A stretch of DNA of 64,000 bases. Origin: Streptomyces neyagawaensis. GTDB lineage: Bacteria > Actinomycetota > Actinomycetes > Streptomycetales > Streptomycetaceae. The notes under the pieces were generated by a model. The model was not told the origin of the DNA, made no database searches, and saw only the letters and a program-made list of their open reading frames with translations. Of the stretch, positions 9,557 to 16,807 are shown in pieces. How positions within the stretch are numbered: the stretch's first letter is position 1; every line of letters begins with the position of its first letter. The stretch lies in the NCBI RefSeq assembly GCF_023516595.1, contig NZ_JAMGBG010000117.1, positions 1 to 64,000 of the forward strand, given 5' to 3'. The translations under genes were made by a program, and so were the position numbers.

Positions 9557-10398
9557 GATGCCTCTCCTCGGCCGGAGACGAGCATCCTCGCGTGCGAACG
9601 GCGCCGCAGCGCGCGCCGGTTGGAGCGCTCCTTGAGGATCACGTGCAGGACGCGCAGCCCGTCGCGCACGGCCCGCAGATTGCTCGCGCCGTGGATGCGG
9701 AGGTACTCGTGGCTCGGTATCTCCTGCACCCTGAGACCGGCCTTGACGACCCTGATGTTCATCAGGGTCTCGACCTCGAACCCGGTGCAGTCGAGGTCGA
9801 TCTTGTCCAGGCAGTGCCGCCAGAAGGCGTTGTAGCCGTAGCAGAGGTCGGTGTAGCGGGCGCCGAACTTGCGGTTGACGACCGTGCACAGCGCCCAGTT
9901 GCCGAACTTGCGGATCAGGGTCATGTCGTCGGTGGCGCCGCCGTTGGCGAAGCGCGACCCCTTGGCGAAGTCCGCGCCCGAGACCAGGGCGGAGACGTAG
10001 GAAAGGATCTCGTGGCCGTCGGCCGAGCCGTCCGCGTCGACCATCACGATGATGTCGCCGGTGCACGCCTCGAACCCGGTGATCAGGGCGTCCCCCTTGC
10101 CCTTGCCCCGCTGCGGCACGATCTTGACGCCGGGCCACACCTCGCGGGCCACCTCGACGGTGTCGTCGGTGGAGTTGCCGTCGACGAGGACCACTTCGTG
10201 GATCCAGTCCGGCAGTGTCTTGAAGACGTACGGGAGGTTCTCCGCCTCGTTCATGGCGGGGATGACCACGCTCACCGGGGGAGCGATGGCCAGATGGGTG
10301 GAGACCGGCCGGTACTTGCCCGAGGCGACCGTACTGGTGTCGTCGGGCTCCTCGGCCGTGTCGGTATCGGATATCGCCGGGCGCAGAACTGAGCTCAT
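9553..10398 (-). CDS. Family 2 glycosyltransferase (DPM1-like)
   Basis: 281 residues resembling dolichyl-phosphate mannosyltransferase-type enzymes: 'VSVVIPAMNEAENLPYVFKTLP', 'EVVLVDGNSTDDTVEVA' and 'GDIIVMVDADGSADGHEI' (DxD). 'CYGYNAFWRHCLDKIDLDCTGFEVETLM' is the usual catalytic C-terminal block. It lacks the C-terminal membrane anchors of some relatives. It probably transfers a sugar to polyprenyl phosphate or starts the repeat unit, and it is the first gene of the four-gene leftward run. The start at 10398 follows a GAGAGGG site. A 9-bp hairpin sits in the leader, 24 bases upstream of the start. Confidence 0.9.
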   Translation of the reverse strand: MSSVLRPAISDTDTAEEPDDTSTVASGKYRPVSTHLAIAPPVSVVIPAMNEAENLPYVFKTLPDWIHEVVLVDGNSTDDTVEVAREVWPGVKIVPQRGKGKGDALITGFEACTGDIIVMVDADGSADGHEILSYVSALVSGADFAKGSRFANGGATDDMTLIRKFGNWALCTVVNRKFGARYTDLCYGYNAFWRHCLDKIDLDCTGFEVETLMNIRVVKAGLRVQEIPSHEYLRIHGASNLRAVRDGLRVLHVILKERSNRRALRRRSHARMLVSGRGEAS

Positions 10399-10421
10399 GA
10401 GTCTGGTCCCTCTCGTCCGGT

Positions 10422-10445
10422 GGACCGCCCGCCCCTGGGCGGTCC
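10422..10445 (-). promoter_or_regulatory. Leader hairpin of the glycosyltransferase run
   Basis: GGACCGCCC at 10422-10430 and GGGCGGTCC at 10437-10445 form a perfect 9-bp stem with a 6-base loop. It lies just upstream of the ribosome site of the first glycosyltransferase gene, so it may control elongation or translation of the polysaccharide genes. No known riboswitch is recognised. Confidence 0.45.
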
Positions 10446-10737
10446 GGCTATGTGTCCGGTTCGAAAGGGGGGTTCTCACCCATGGCACGCGAAATCGATC
10501 TCCGTATCGACCCCTTGGTGCATGACAGGGTGAGCTGGCAAAGCTGGCCGACTGTCGCGACTCGGCAGTCGGTCGCGCGGCACGACTCGGCGACAGATGC
10601 GCTCACCGAGTGCGGCACCCCCCTACCGCGCCCCGCGCCGGGACCGTCACGCCCCTCGAGCCCTCCCCTTGGGACCACTGTCGACGGACCGATGCGGGTG
10701 GATGTAAGACGGTATTGATGGTTGAGCCCGTATGGCA

Positions 10738-10764
10738 AGGCCTACTACGAGGCCTCACATTTTT
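10738..10764 (+). terminator. Rho-independent-type terminator, rightward
   Basis: AGGCCT, six-base loop, AGGCCT, then CACATTTTTG gives a textbook stem and T-run on the + strand, unusual in this GC-rich setting. The only candidate upstream + strand gene is the weak frame at 10482-10718. Confidence 0.45.
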
Positions 10765-10781
10765 GTTGTTGTGTCCGTTGC

Positions 10782-11876
10782 CTATAGCCCTGACCGGATT
10801 TTGCCTATCCGTTTCAGCGCTCTGTCCGCCGACGCGAACAACTCCGGCCTGGCCAGCACGGCGTTCCGCAGCGCCCGGACGGGAGCGCGACGGGCCCGGT
10901 GCCCGAGCGCCACGGGGTGACGCCGGGTGACCCACCCCTCGGACACGGAGATCTCCCGTGTCTTCAGGGAGTCCTTGTACTGCTTCTGGCCCCGGCCGAG
11001 ATCCAGGTACGCGATCCCGTCCGCGGCGCCCTCCTCCGCCATGTGCAGATGCAGCAGCAGCCCCGGCGAGAACCGCGCGAACGCCGGGTCGTACGCGGGG
11101 AACCAGCAGGTGAGCACCCGCTCGGAGCGGAGCCCGAAATGGGCCGCGACCGGCTTGTCGTCCGCGTACAGCACGGACAGCTGGCCGGCGAAGGAGTCGG
11201 AGCGGGTGTGGAACAGCTGCTGGCAGAGCCGGATGATCCACGGGTGGGCGAAGCGGTCGCTGCGACCGGTCCTGCGGTACTGGGCGGACTTCCAGGCCAT
11301 CAGGGTGCGCAGGACCTCGGGGTCGCGCTCGTCGTGCACATAGCGGACCTCGCGCACCGCGCGGCCGAGCCTGCGTTCCTTGGCGAGCGTCGAGCGGAGG
11401 AACTTCGGGGAGTCGGTCCGCAGTCGGCCCAGGTAGGCCTCGTAGCCCTGTTCGAGGTCCATGACCGGTGACGGGAAGGTCCCGGTGACGTGGTCCGCGA
11501 ACGGCGTCTGGCCCTCCGCCAGGTGGTCGAACTCCCAGACGACGAGCCCGCAGGCCCGCAGCAGCGCCTCGGCGTCCCAGGTGAATCCGGGGCGGTGGAC
11601 GACGCCCTGGCAGTCGGACAGTCCCAGGCCGACGGCCCGGCCCACCCCGACGGCGGTTCTCTGGAACGGGAAGAACGCCGCGGGTTCACCGCCCTCGCTC
11701 AGGACCGCGATCCGCACCCCGCGCCGGCACCGGCCGACGGCGAGGGCGAACTCGGGGGACAGGAACGGGTTCGCCAGCTCGGGCGTGCCGTGGAGGTGTG
11801 CCTTCGACTGCAGGGCGGTCCAGGCCGCCCGGTCGGCGGCGCTCAGTTCGCCTGGGCGGTACACGCTGATGTCCAC
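10782..11876 (-). CDS. FemAB/BioF2-like GNAT-fold acyltransferase
   Basis: 364 residues matching GNAT-type acetyltransferases used in polysaccharide synthesis (BioF2-like/FemAB-like). The 'LSDCQGVVHRPGFTWDAEALL' region and the C-terminal acyl-CoA-binding half ('QLSVLYADDKPVAAHFGLRSERVLTCWFPAYDP … GIAYLDLGRGQKQYKDSLK') are typical. It is cytoplasmic with no membrane segment. It likely acylates a sugar or amino group of the envelope polymer made by the neighbouring genes. It starts with GTG at 11876, three bases after the upstream gene's stop, so it forms a pair with the small membrane protein. Confidence 0.83.
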   Translation of the reverse strand: MDISVYRPGELSAADRAAWTALQSKAHLHGTPELANPFLSPEFALAVGRCRRGVRIAVLSEGGEPAAFFPFQRTAVGVGRAVGLGLSDCQGVVHRPGFTWDAEALLRACGLVVWEFDHLAEGQTPFADHVTGTFPSPVMDLEQGYEAYLGRLRTDSPKFLRSTLAKERRLGRAVREVRYVHDERDPEVLRTLMAWKSAQYRRTGRSDRFAHPWIIRLCQQLFHTRSDSFAGQLSVLYADDKPVAAHFGLRSERVLTCWFPAYDPAFARFSPGLLLHLHMAEEGAADGIAYLDLGRGQKQYKDSLKTREISVSEGWVTRRHPVALGHRARRAPVRALRNAVLARPELFASADRALKRIGKIRSGL

Positions 11877-11879
11877 GTC

Positions 11880-12269
11880 TCAGGTCCGTCTTCTCTCCGT
11901 ACGGCCGCGCACGCGCCGTACCAGGCTCAGCAGGAGAACGAGCGAGCTGATCACGGTCACGGCCGTGATCCCGCCGGGTACCGACCAGGAGTGGGTGGCG
12001 ATCATGCCTTGTGCGACGAGGAGGTTCACCGCGATCGCGCCCGCGACGGACGCCACGACACGGCCGAAGGGTTCCAGTCCGCGCAGCGCGGCCCCCATGG
12101 CGGTTCCGGGCGCGACGAGGAGGAAGAACAGCGTGAACGGGCCGCGCAGGACCGAGTCCGCTTCGGTGAACGCGAGCACCGCGCCGGTCCCCGCCACGGC
12201 CGCGGCCACGCCCGCGAGCAGTGGCCCGCCACTGTCGGACAGGGATGGCTTGGTACTCAAGGTCTGCAT
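11880..12269 (-). CDS. Small multi-pass membrane protein, unknown function
   Basis: 129 residues starting MQTLSTKPSLSDSGG. Four hydrophobic segments are visible (around 'LLAGVAAAVAGTGAVLAF', 'GPFTLFFLLVAPGTAMGAALRGL', 'VVASVAGAIAVNLLVAQGMI' and 'ITAVTVISSLVLLLSLV'), followed by a strongly basic tail. No known family is recognised. It is close-linked to the acyltransferase gene (three-base gap) and so may serve the same polysaccharide system, for example as a membrane platform. The ATG at 12269 has a GGGGGG site upstream; a frame starting at 12338 would add a polar tail that looks unlike a leader. Confidence 0.7.
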   Translation of the reverse strand: MQTLSTKPSLSDSGGPLLAGVAAAVAGTGAVLAFTEADSVLRGPFTLFFLLVAPGTAMGAALRGLEPFGRVVASVAGAIAVNLLVAQGMIATHSWSVPGGITAVTVISSLVLLLSLVRRVRGRTERRRT

Positions 12270-12422
12270 TGGCGACTTTGCCCCCCGAAGCGCCGGATGC
12301 CGGGCTTCAATGTCGCTCAGCGGGCGCGGGACAGTCAAGATGCGGAACTCGACGGTGCGCGCTCGCGCGGAGGTCGGCGGAGAAGCGACGGCGGGGGGAC
12401 TTCCGGGTCCGGGGACGAGGAC

Positions 12423-12451
12423 TCCCCGGAGGCGGCGGGCGCCTCCGGGGA
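12423..12451 (-). terminator. Terminator of the S8 protease gene
   Basis: TCCCCGGAGGCG, five-base loop, CGCCTCCGGGGA: a perfect 12-bp stem downstream (leftward) of the protease stop. Confidence 0.7.
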
Positions 12452-12511
12452 ACTCGTGTGCGGACGGACCGTCCCCTGTCAGGAGGGACCTCAGGAGGCC
12501 TCAGGGACTCA

Positions 12512-12530
12512 CCGGTCCTCGGGAGACCGG
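12512..12530 (-). terminator. Second hairpin after the S8 protease gene
   Basis: CCGGTC, seven-base loop, GACCGG, 18 bases beyond the protease stop codon. Together with 12423-12451 it gives a tandem terminator. Confidence 0.5.
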
Positions 12531-12547
12531 GGACGGGCCGGCCGGTG

Positions 12548-13753
12548 TCACGGGACGATCTGGAGCAGGCGGTTCGGGGAGCCGGAGCCCGGGCTGGTGA
12601 CCTTGCCGGTGACGGCCCCGCCGGTCAGTGCCGTGGCGACCTGGGCCGGGGTGGCCGAGGTGTGGCCGGCCAGGTAGACCGCGGCGGCGCCCACGACGTG
12701 CGGGGTGGCCATCGAGGTGCCCGAGATGGTGTTGGTGGCGGTGTCGCTGGTGTACCAGCCGGCCGTGATCGACGAACCCGGGGCGAAGATGTCGAGGACC
12801 GACCCGTAGTTCGAGTAGCTGGCTCGGGCGTCGGTGCTGGTGGTCGCGCCGACCGTGATCGCCTCGGTGACCCGGGCGGGGGAGTACGAGGAGGCGTTGG
12901 CGCTGCTGTTGCCGGCCGCGACGGCGTAGGTCACGCCGCTGGCTATGGAGTTGCGGACGGCCGTGTCGAGGGCCGTGGACGCGCCGCCGCCGAGCGACAT
13001 GTTGGCGACCGAGGGGCCGCTGTGGTTCGCGGTCACCCAGTCGATACCCGCGACGACGCCGGCCGTGGTGCCCGAGCCGGAGTCGTTGAGCACGCGCACC
13101 GCCACGATGTTCGCCTGCTTGGCGATGCCGTAGGTGGAGCCCGCGATGGTGGTCGCCACGTGGGTGCCGTGCCCGTTGCCGTCCTGTGCCACGTTGTCGC
13201 CGTCGACGGCGTCGTAGCCGTTGGTGGCCCGGCCGCTGATCTGGGAGTGCGTGATGCGGACGCCGGTGTCGATGACGTACGCCGTCACGCCGCTGCCCGC
13301 GGAGTCCGGGTAGGTGTACGTGCCGGAGAGCGGCAGCGACGCCTGGTCGGAGCGGTCCAGGCCCCAAGGGGCGTTGGACTGGGTGGCGTCGGCGGTGAAG
13401 ATCTGGTTCTGCTCGACGGAGGCGACCGCCGGGTCGGCCGCGAGTCTCCTCGCCTCGGCCGCCGAGAGCTCGGCCGAGTAGCCGTTGAGCGCGGACCGGT
13501 AGGTCCGCTTTACCGTGCCGCCGTACTCCTTGACCAGGCTCTTGCCCTCGCTGGAGGCGGCCTTGAGGCCCGTGCCCTTCTTCAGGGTGACGAGATAGCT
13601 GCCCTTGATGGCGGTGGGGGAGTTCGCCGCGAGCACCGTGCCCTCGGCGGGGGCGGCCTGGGCCGGCAGTGCGGTCGGACCGCCGAGCAGGGCGGCCGTC
13701 GCCAGGGCGGTGACGGCGGTGACACGGATCCTCTTGCTGCGCAGGTGTGCCAT
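12548..13753 (-). CDS. Secreted subtilisin-like serine protease (S8)
   Basis: 401 residues. It has a signal peptide (MAHLRSKRIRVTAVTALATAA…ALPAQA), an I9 inhibitor propeptide ('GSYLVTLKKGTGL … SVEQNQIF'), and an S8 catalytic domain. The triad is visible as 'YVIDTGVR' (Asp), 'GNGHGTHVATTIAG' (His) and 'GTSMATPHV' (Ser); 'AAGNSSANA' carries the oxyanion-hole Asn. The enzyme should be exported and mature by removing its propeptide. The start at 13753 follows AGGAGG. An upstream in-frame ATG (13897) would add 48 residues that spoil the signal peptide. It is divergent from the SGNH esterase gene. Confidence 0.95.
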   Translation of the reverse strand: MAHLRSKRIRVTAVTALATAALLGGPTALPAQAAPAEGTVLAANSPTAIKGSYLVTLKKGTGLKAASSEGKSLVKEYGGTVKRTYRSALNGYSAELSAAEARRLAADPAVASVEQNQIFTADATQSNAPWGLDRSDQASLPLSGTYTYPDSAGSGVTAYVIDTGVRITHSQISGRATNGYDAVDGDNVAQDGNGHGTHVATTIAGSTYGIAKQANIVAVRVLNDSGSGTTAGVVAGIDWVTANHSGPSVANMSLGGGASTALDTAVRNSIASGVTYAVAAGNSSANASSYSPARVTEAITVGATTSTDARASYSNYGSVLDIFAPGSSITAGWYTSDTATNTISGTSMATPHVVGAAAVYLAGHTSATPAQVATALTGGAVTGKVTSPGSGSPNRLLQIVP

Positions 13754-14067
13754 TACGAGGGAGTCCTCCTCATGGGCGGCGCACGCCAGGTTGGGGGGCG
13801 TGCGTCTGTGGGGGGCGTGCGGGATCGCACTCACGACCGGGAGCGTCGCGTTCCGCTCACGGCTTCCAGCAGCGTGGTGGACACACAAGCCCGGCACAAG
13901 GGAGTTGGGGTCTTGTCATGTGTATGCCATACGTACGCAATCGAACGGGAGTTGAACGAGGTGCCTTCGGGTCGGTTGGGACCCGAAAGTATTGACATGA
14001 ACACTTCCGATCAACACGCGTAGTTGCTACGACGGTTGACACAGAGATCCTGCTAAAGGGAGGTTCC
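13754..14067. promoter_or_regulatory. Divergent promoter region, protease / esterase
   Basis: 314 bases between two secreted-enzyme genes. TTGACA occurs at 13992-13997 and again at 14036-14041, but neither has a convincing -10 at normal spacing. TGTATGCCATACG at 13921-13933 is a short near-palindrome. A clear GGGAGG ribosome site precedes the esterase ATG. Confidence 0.4.
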
Positions 14068-14871
14068 ATGAGACGTTCCCGATTTGCGGTTTTCACGACC
14101 TCACTCCTCCTCGCCGTCGCCGCCCTGACCGGGTCCGCGGCGGCGCAGGCGTCCGAAGAGGCCGCCGCCACCGGCTATGTGGCCCTCGGCGACTCCTACT
14201 CCTCCGGTGTCGGCGCCGGGAGCTACATCTCCTCCAGCGGTGACTGCAAGCGCAGCACGAAGGCCTACCCGTACCTCTGGGCGGCCGCCAACTCCCCCTC
14301 CTCCTTCGACTTCACGGCCTGCTCCGGCGCCCGAACGGGTGATGTTCTGGCGAGTCAGCTCGGCCCGCTGGACGCCGGAACCGGGCTCGTGTCCCTCTCC
14401 GTCGGCGGCAACGACGCCGGGTTCGCCGACGTGATGACCACGTGCGTGCTCCAGTCCGACAGTTCCTGCGTCTCCCGGATCAACACGGCCAAGGCATACG
14501 TCGACTCGACGCTGCCCGGCCAGCTCGACAAGGTGTACTCGGCCGTCCGGGCGAAGGCACCGGCCGCCCATGTGGTGGTGCTCGGCTACCCCCGCTTCTA
14601 CCAGCTGGGCGGCACCTGCCCCGGGCTGTCCCAGACGAAGCGGTCCGCCATCAACAGCGCGGCCGACTACCTGAACACCGCGATCGCCAAGCGCGCCGCC
14701 GACCACGGGTTCACCTTCGGCGACGTCCGCTCCGCCTTCACCGGGCACGAACTGTGCTCCGGCGACGCCTGGTTGAACAGCCTCAACCTGCTGAACATCG
14801 GCGACTCGTACCACCCGAAGGCCGCGGGGCAGACGGGTGGCTACCTGCCGGTGTTCAGGAACGTGGCCTGA
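14068..14871 (+). CDS. Secreted SGNH/GDSL esterase-lipase
   Basis: 267 residues with a signal peptide (MRRSRFAVFTTSLLLAVAAL…AQA). The SGNH blocks are all present: 'ALGDSYSSG' with the nucleophile Ser-43, the block II Gly in 'CSGARTGDVL', 'SVGGNDAGF' (Asn) and 'GDSYHPKAAGQ' (Asp/His). Six Cys residues suggest disulfides, as in secreted Streptomyces lipases such as the S. rimosus enzyme. It should be an extracellular lipase or phospholipase. GGGAGG lies eight bases before the ATG. Confidence 0.94.
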   Translation: MRRSRFAVFTTSLLLAVAALTGSAAAQASEEAAATGYVALGDSYSSGVGAGSYISSSGDCKRSTKAYPYLWAAANSPSSFDFTACSGARTGDVLASQLGPLDAGTGLVSLSVGGNDAGFADVMTTCVLQSDSSCVSRINTAKAYVDSTLPGQLDKVYSAVRAKAPAAHVVVLGYPRFYQLGGTCPGLSQTKRSAINSAADYLNTAIAKRAADHGFTFGDVRSAFTGHELCSGDAWLNSLNLLNIGDSYHPKAAGQTGGYLPVFRNVA

Positions 14872-14952
14872 CACCGGCCACGGCCCTCACGAGCACGCCC
14901 TGTACCCGCCCTGAACACGCCCACAGCACGCCCTGAGTACGCCCTGAACACG

Positions 14953-14995
14953 TCGATCGGGCCGGCTCCCCGCTCCCCGGGGCCGGCCCGGTCGA
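14953..14995 (+). terminator. Terminator downstream of the esterase gene
   Basis: CGGGCCGGC at 14958-14966 pairs with GCCGGCCCG at 14982-14990, and five further base pairs (one G-T) extend the stem outward to 14953/14995. It lies between the convergent esterase and kinase genes and can serve both. The 80 bases before it carry a degenerate repeated CACGCCCTG word. Confidence 0.7.
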
Positions 14996-15034
14996 CTGCG
15001 TTCCGGGGCGCGGGCGTGATCCTTGCGACTGGCC

Positions 15035-16747
15035 CTAAGCCCGCGGCTCCACCACGCGGCCGTAGGCCCCGGCCTCGTCGTCCGAGCCGCCGGGGGCCCC
15101 CGAGTCCGAGGGGGTGCCGCCCGTGGTCGGGGGCTCCTCCTCGCACGCCACGGAGAACGCCACGGAGTTGGACTTCGTCCGCACCGGCCCGCGCACCTCG
15201 ACGGTGATCTCGTCCTCGTAGGTCGTGTCCGGCGCGTACGTCGTGACGACGATCCGGTCCTGCCGGCTCTTCCCGCCGCCCTCCGGGAACGACAGCGTCT
15301 TCCACTCGGTGTCCGGTGCCTTGCTGCTCGCGGTCACCCAGCGGTACTCGACCTCCACGGGCACCCGGCCCACGGTGAACGTCGCCGTGAAGCGCGGGGC
15401 GTCGCCCTCGGACGGCGGACAGGCCCCCGAGTAGTGGGTGGCCTCGCCCGCGACCACCACCTTCACGGACTGGGCCGGCGGCTTGCTGGTGGTCGGACCG
15501 TCGTCCGGGGTGTCGGAGGGCCCGTCGTCCTCGGTGGTGGGCTCGTCGCTCGGCTCGTCGGACGTACCGCCGCCGCTCGTCCCCCCGTCGCTGCCGCCCG
15601 AGGTGCCCGCCCCGTTGGTGGTGTTGCCGTCGGCCCCGCCGTCGTCCCGGTTGACCCAGGCGTACGTCAGCCCCGCGACGGCTAGGGCGAGCGCCGCGAT
15701 ACCCGCGATCAGGAAGGTGAGGGCTCGCCGGTCGCGTCCCCGCGCACCGGCGGGCACCGCCGAGGGGCTCGTCGCCGCGGCCCCGCCTGTATACGGCGGC
15801 GTCGGGGCCCCGTATCCCGTCGTGTCCCGTCGGGTCGGCCCGCCCCCGGCCGGGGACGTGGTCACCGTCGGGGCGTACGGAGCCGCCCCGGCCGTGCCGG
15901 TCCTGGAAGGGGTGCCCCCGGCGCCGATGATCCGCAGGTCCCGCTCGGCCTGCTCGGCCGGGACCCGCTCCGCCGGGTCCTTGCGCAACAGCCCCTCGAT
16001 CACCGGGGCCAGCGGGCCCGCCCGGCGCGGTGGCGGCAACTCCTCGTCGACGACCGCGCGCAGCGTGCTCAGCGGAGTCTCCTGGCGGAAGGGGGAGTTG
16101 CCCTCGACCGCGGCGTACAGCAGCACGCCCAGCGACCACAGGTCCGACTCGGGTCCCGGTGTCCGGCCGAGCGCGCGCTCGGGGGCGAGGAACTCGGGCG
16201 AGCCGATCACCTCGCCGGTCATCGTCAGCGCGGAACTGCCCTCCACCGTGGCGATACCGAAGTCGGTGAGGACCACCCGGCCGTCGTTGGACATCAGCAC
16301 GTTGGCCGGTTTCACGTCCCGGTGCAGGACCCCCGCCTCGTGCGCGGCGCGCAGCGCGGCCAGCACCTCGGCGCCGATCTGCGCGGTGCGCTGCGGGGGG
16401 AGCGGGCCCTCGGCGTCCAGGAGGTCGGCGAGCGACAGGCCGCGCACCAGCTCCATCACGATCCAGGGGCGGCCGTCCTCCAGGGCCACGTCGTACACCG
16501 TGACGACATTGCGGTTGGCGACCCGCGCGGCCGCCCACGCCTCCCGCTCCAGCCGCGCGTACATCCGCTCGACGTCGGACGTCGGGATACCGGCCGGGGC
16601 CCGCACCTCCTTGACCGCGACCTCGCGGTGCAGGACCTCGTCACGGGCCCGCCACACCGTTCCCATGCCGCCCTGGCCGAGCGGGGTCAGCAGGCGGTAG
16701 CGGCCCGCGATCACACGTTCACTGCCCGGTTCTTCGGACACGGACAT
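15035..16747 (-). CDS. Transmembrane Ser/Thr protein kinase (PknB-type)
   Basis: 570 residues. The kinase domain (about 14-275) has GQGGMG, VAVKE (Lys-46), HRDVKPAN, DFG and SPEFLAPE motifs, so it should be catalytically competent. A Gly/Pro/Thr-rich juxtamembrane linker leads to one membrane segment ('ALTFLIAGIAALALAVAGLTYAWV'), a Gly/Ser/Thr/Asp-rich stalk, and an external domain from about 440. That domain has three Cys and no PASTA repeats, so the ligand is unknown. The start at 16747 has GGGGG immediately before it. Likely monocistronic, pointing away from the transporter operon that ends 60 bases upstream. Confidence 0.93.
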   Translation of the reverse strand: MSVSEEPGSERVIAGRYRLLTPLGQGGMGTVWRARDEVLHREVAVKEVRAPAGIPTSDVERMYARLEREAWAAARVANRNVVTVYDVALEDGRPWIVMELVRGLSLADLLDAEGPLPPQRTAQIGAEVLAALRAAHEAGVLHRDVKPANVLMSNDGRVVLTDFGIATVEGSSALTMTGEVIGSPEFLAPERALGRTPGPESDLWSLGVLLYAAVEGNSPFRQETPLSTLRAVVDEELPPPRRAGPLAPVIEGLLRKDPAERVPAEQAERDLRIIGAGGTPSRTGTAGAAPYAPTVTTSPAGGGPTRRDTTGYGAPTPPYTGGAAATSPSAVPAGARGRDRRALTFLIAGIAALALAVAGLTYAWVNRDDGGADGNTTNGAGTSGGSDGGTSGGGTSDEPSDEPTTEDDGPSDTPDDGPTTSKPPAQSVKVVVAGEATHYSGACPPSEGDAPRFTATFTVGRVPVEVEYRWVTASSKAPDTEWKTLSFPEGGGKSRQDRIVVTTYAPDTTYEDEITVEVRGPVRTKSNSVAFSVACEEEPPTTGGTPSDSGAPGGSDDEAGAYGRVVEPRA

Positions 16748-16807
16748 CCCCCATCATTCGCATCCGCGCGACGTCTCCACTCCGTGCGATTTCTCCCCAA
16801 AAGTAGC

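Larger units (their letters stand above)
10399..10781. other. Intergenic region upstream of the polysaccharide run
   Basis: The region holds the leader hairpin (10422-10445) and should contain the promoter of the leftward run. It also holds a weak rightward frame at 10482-10718 (78 codons; ATG after AAAGGGGGG), which has unconvincing codon use. A canonical stem plus T-run follows at 10738-10764. Bases 10700-10800 are noticeably richer in A and T than their surroundings. Confidence 0.5.
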
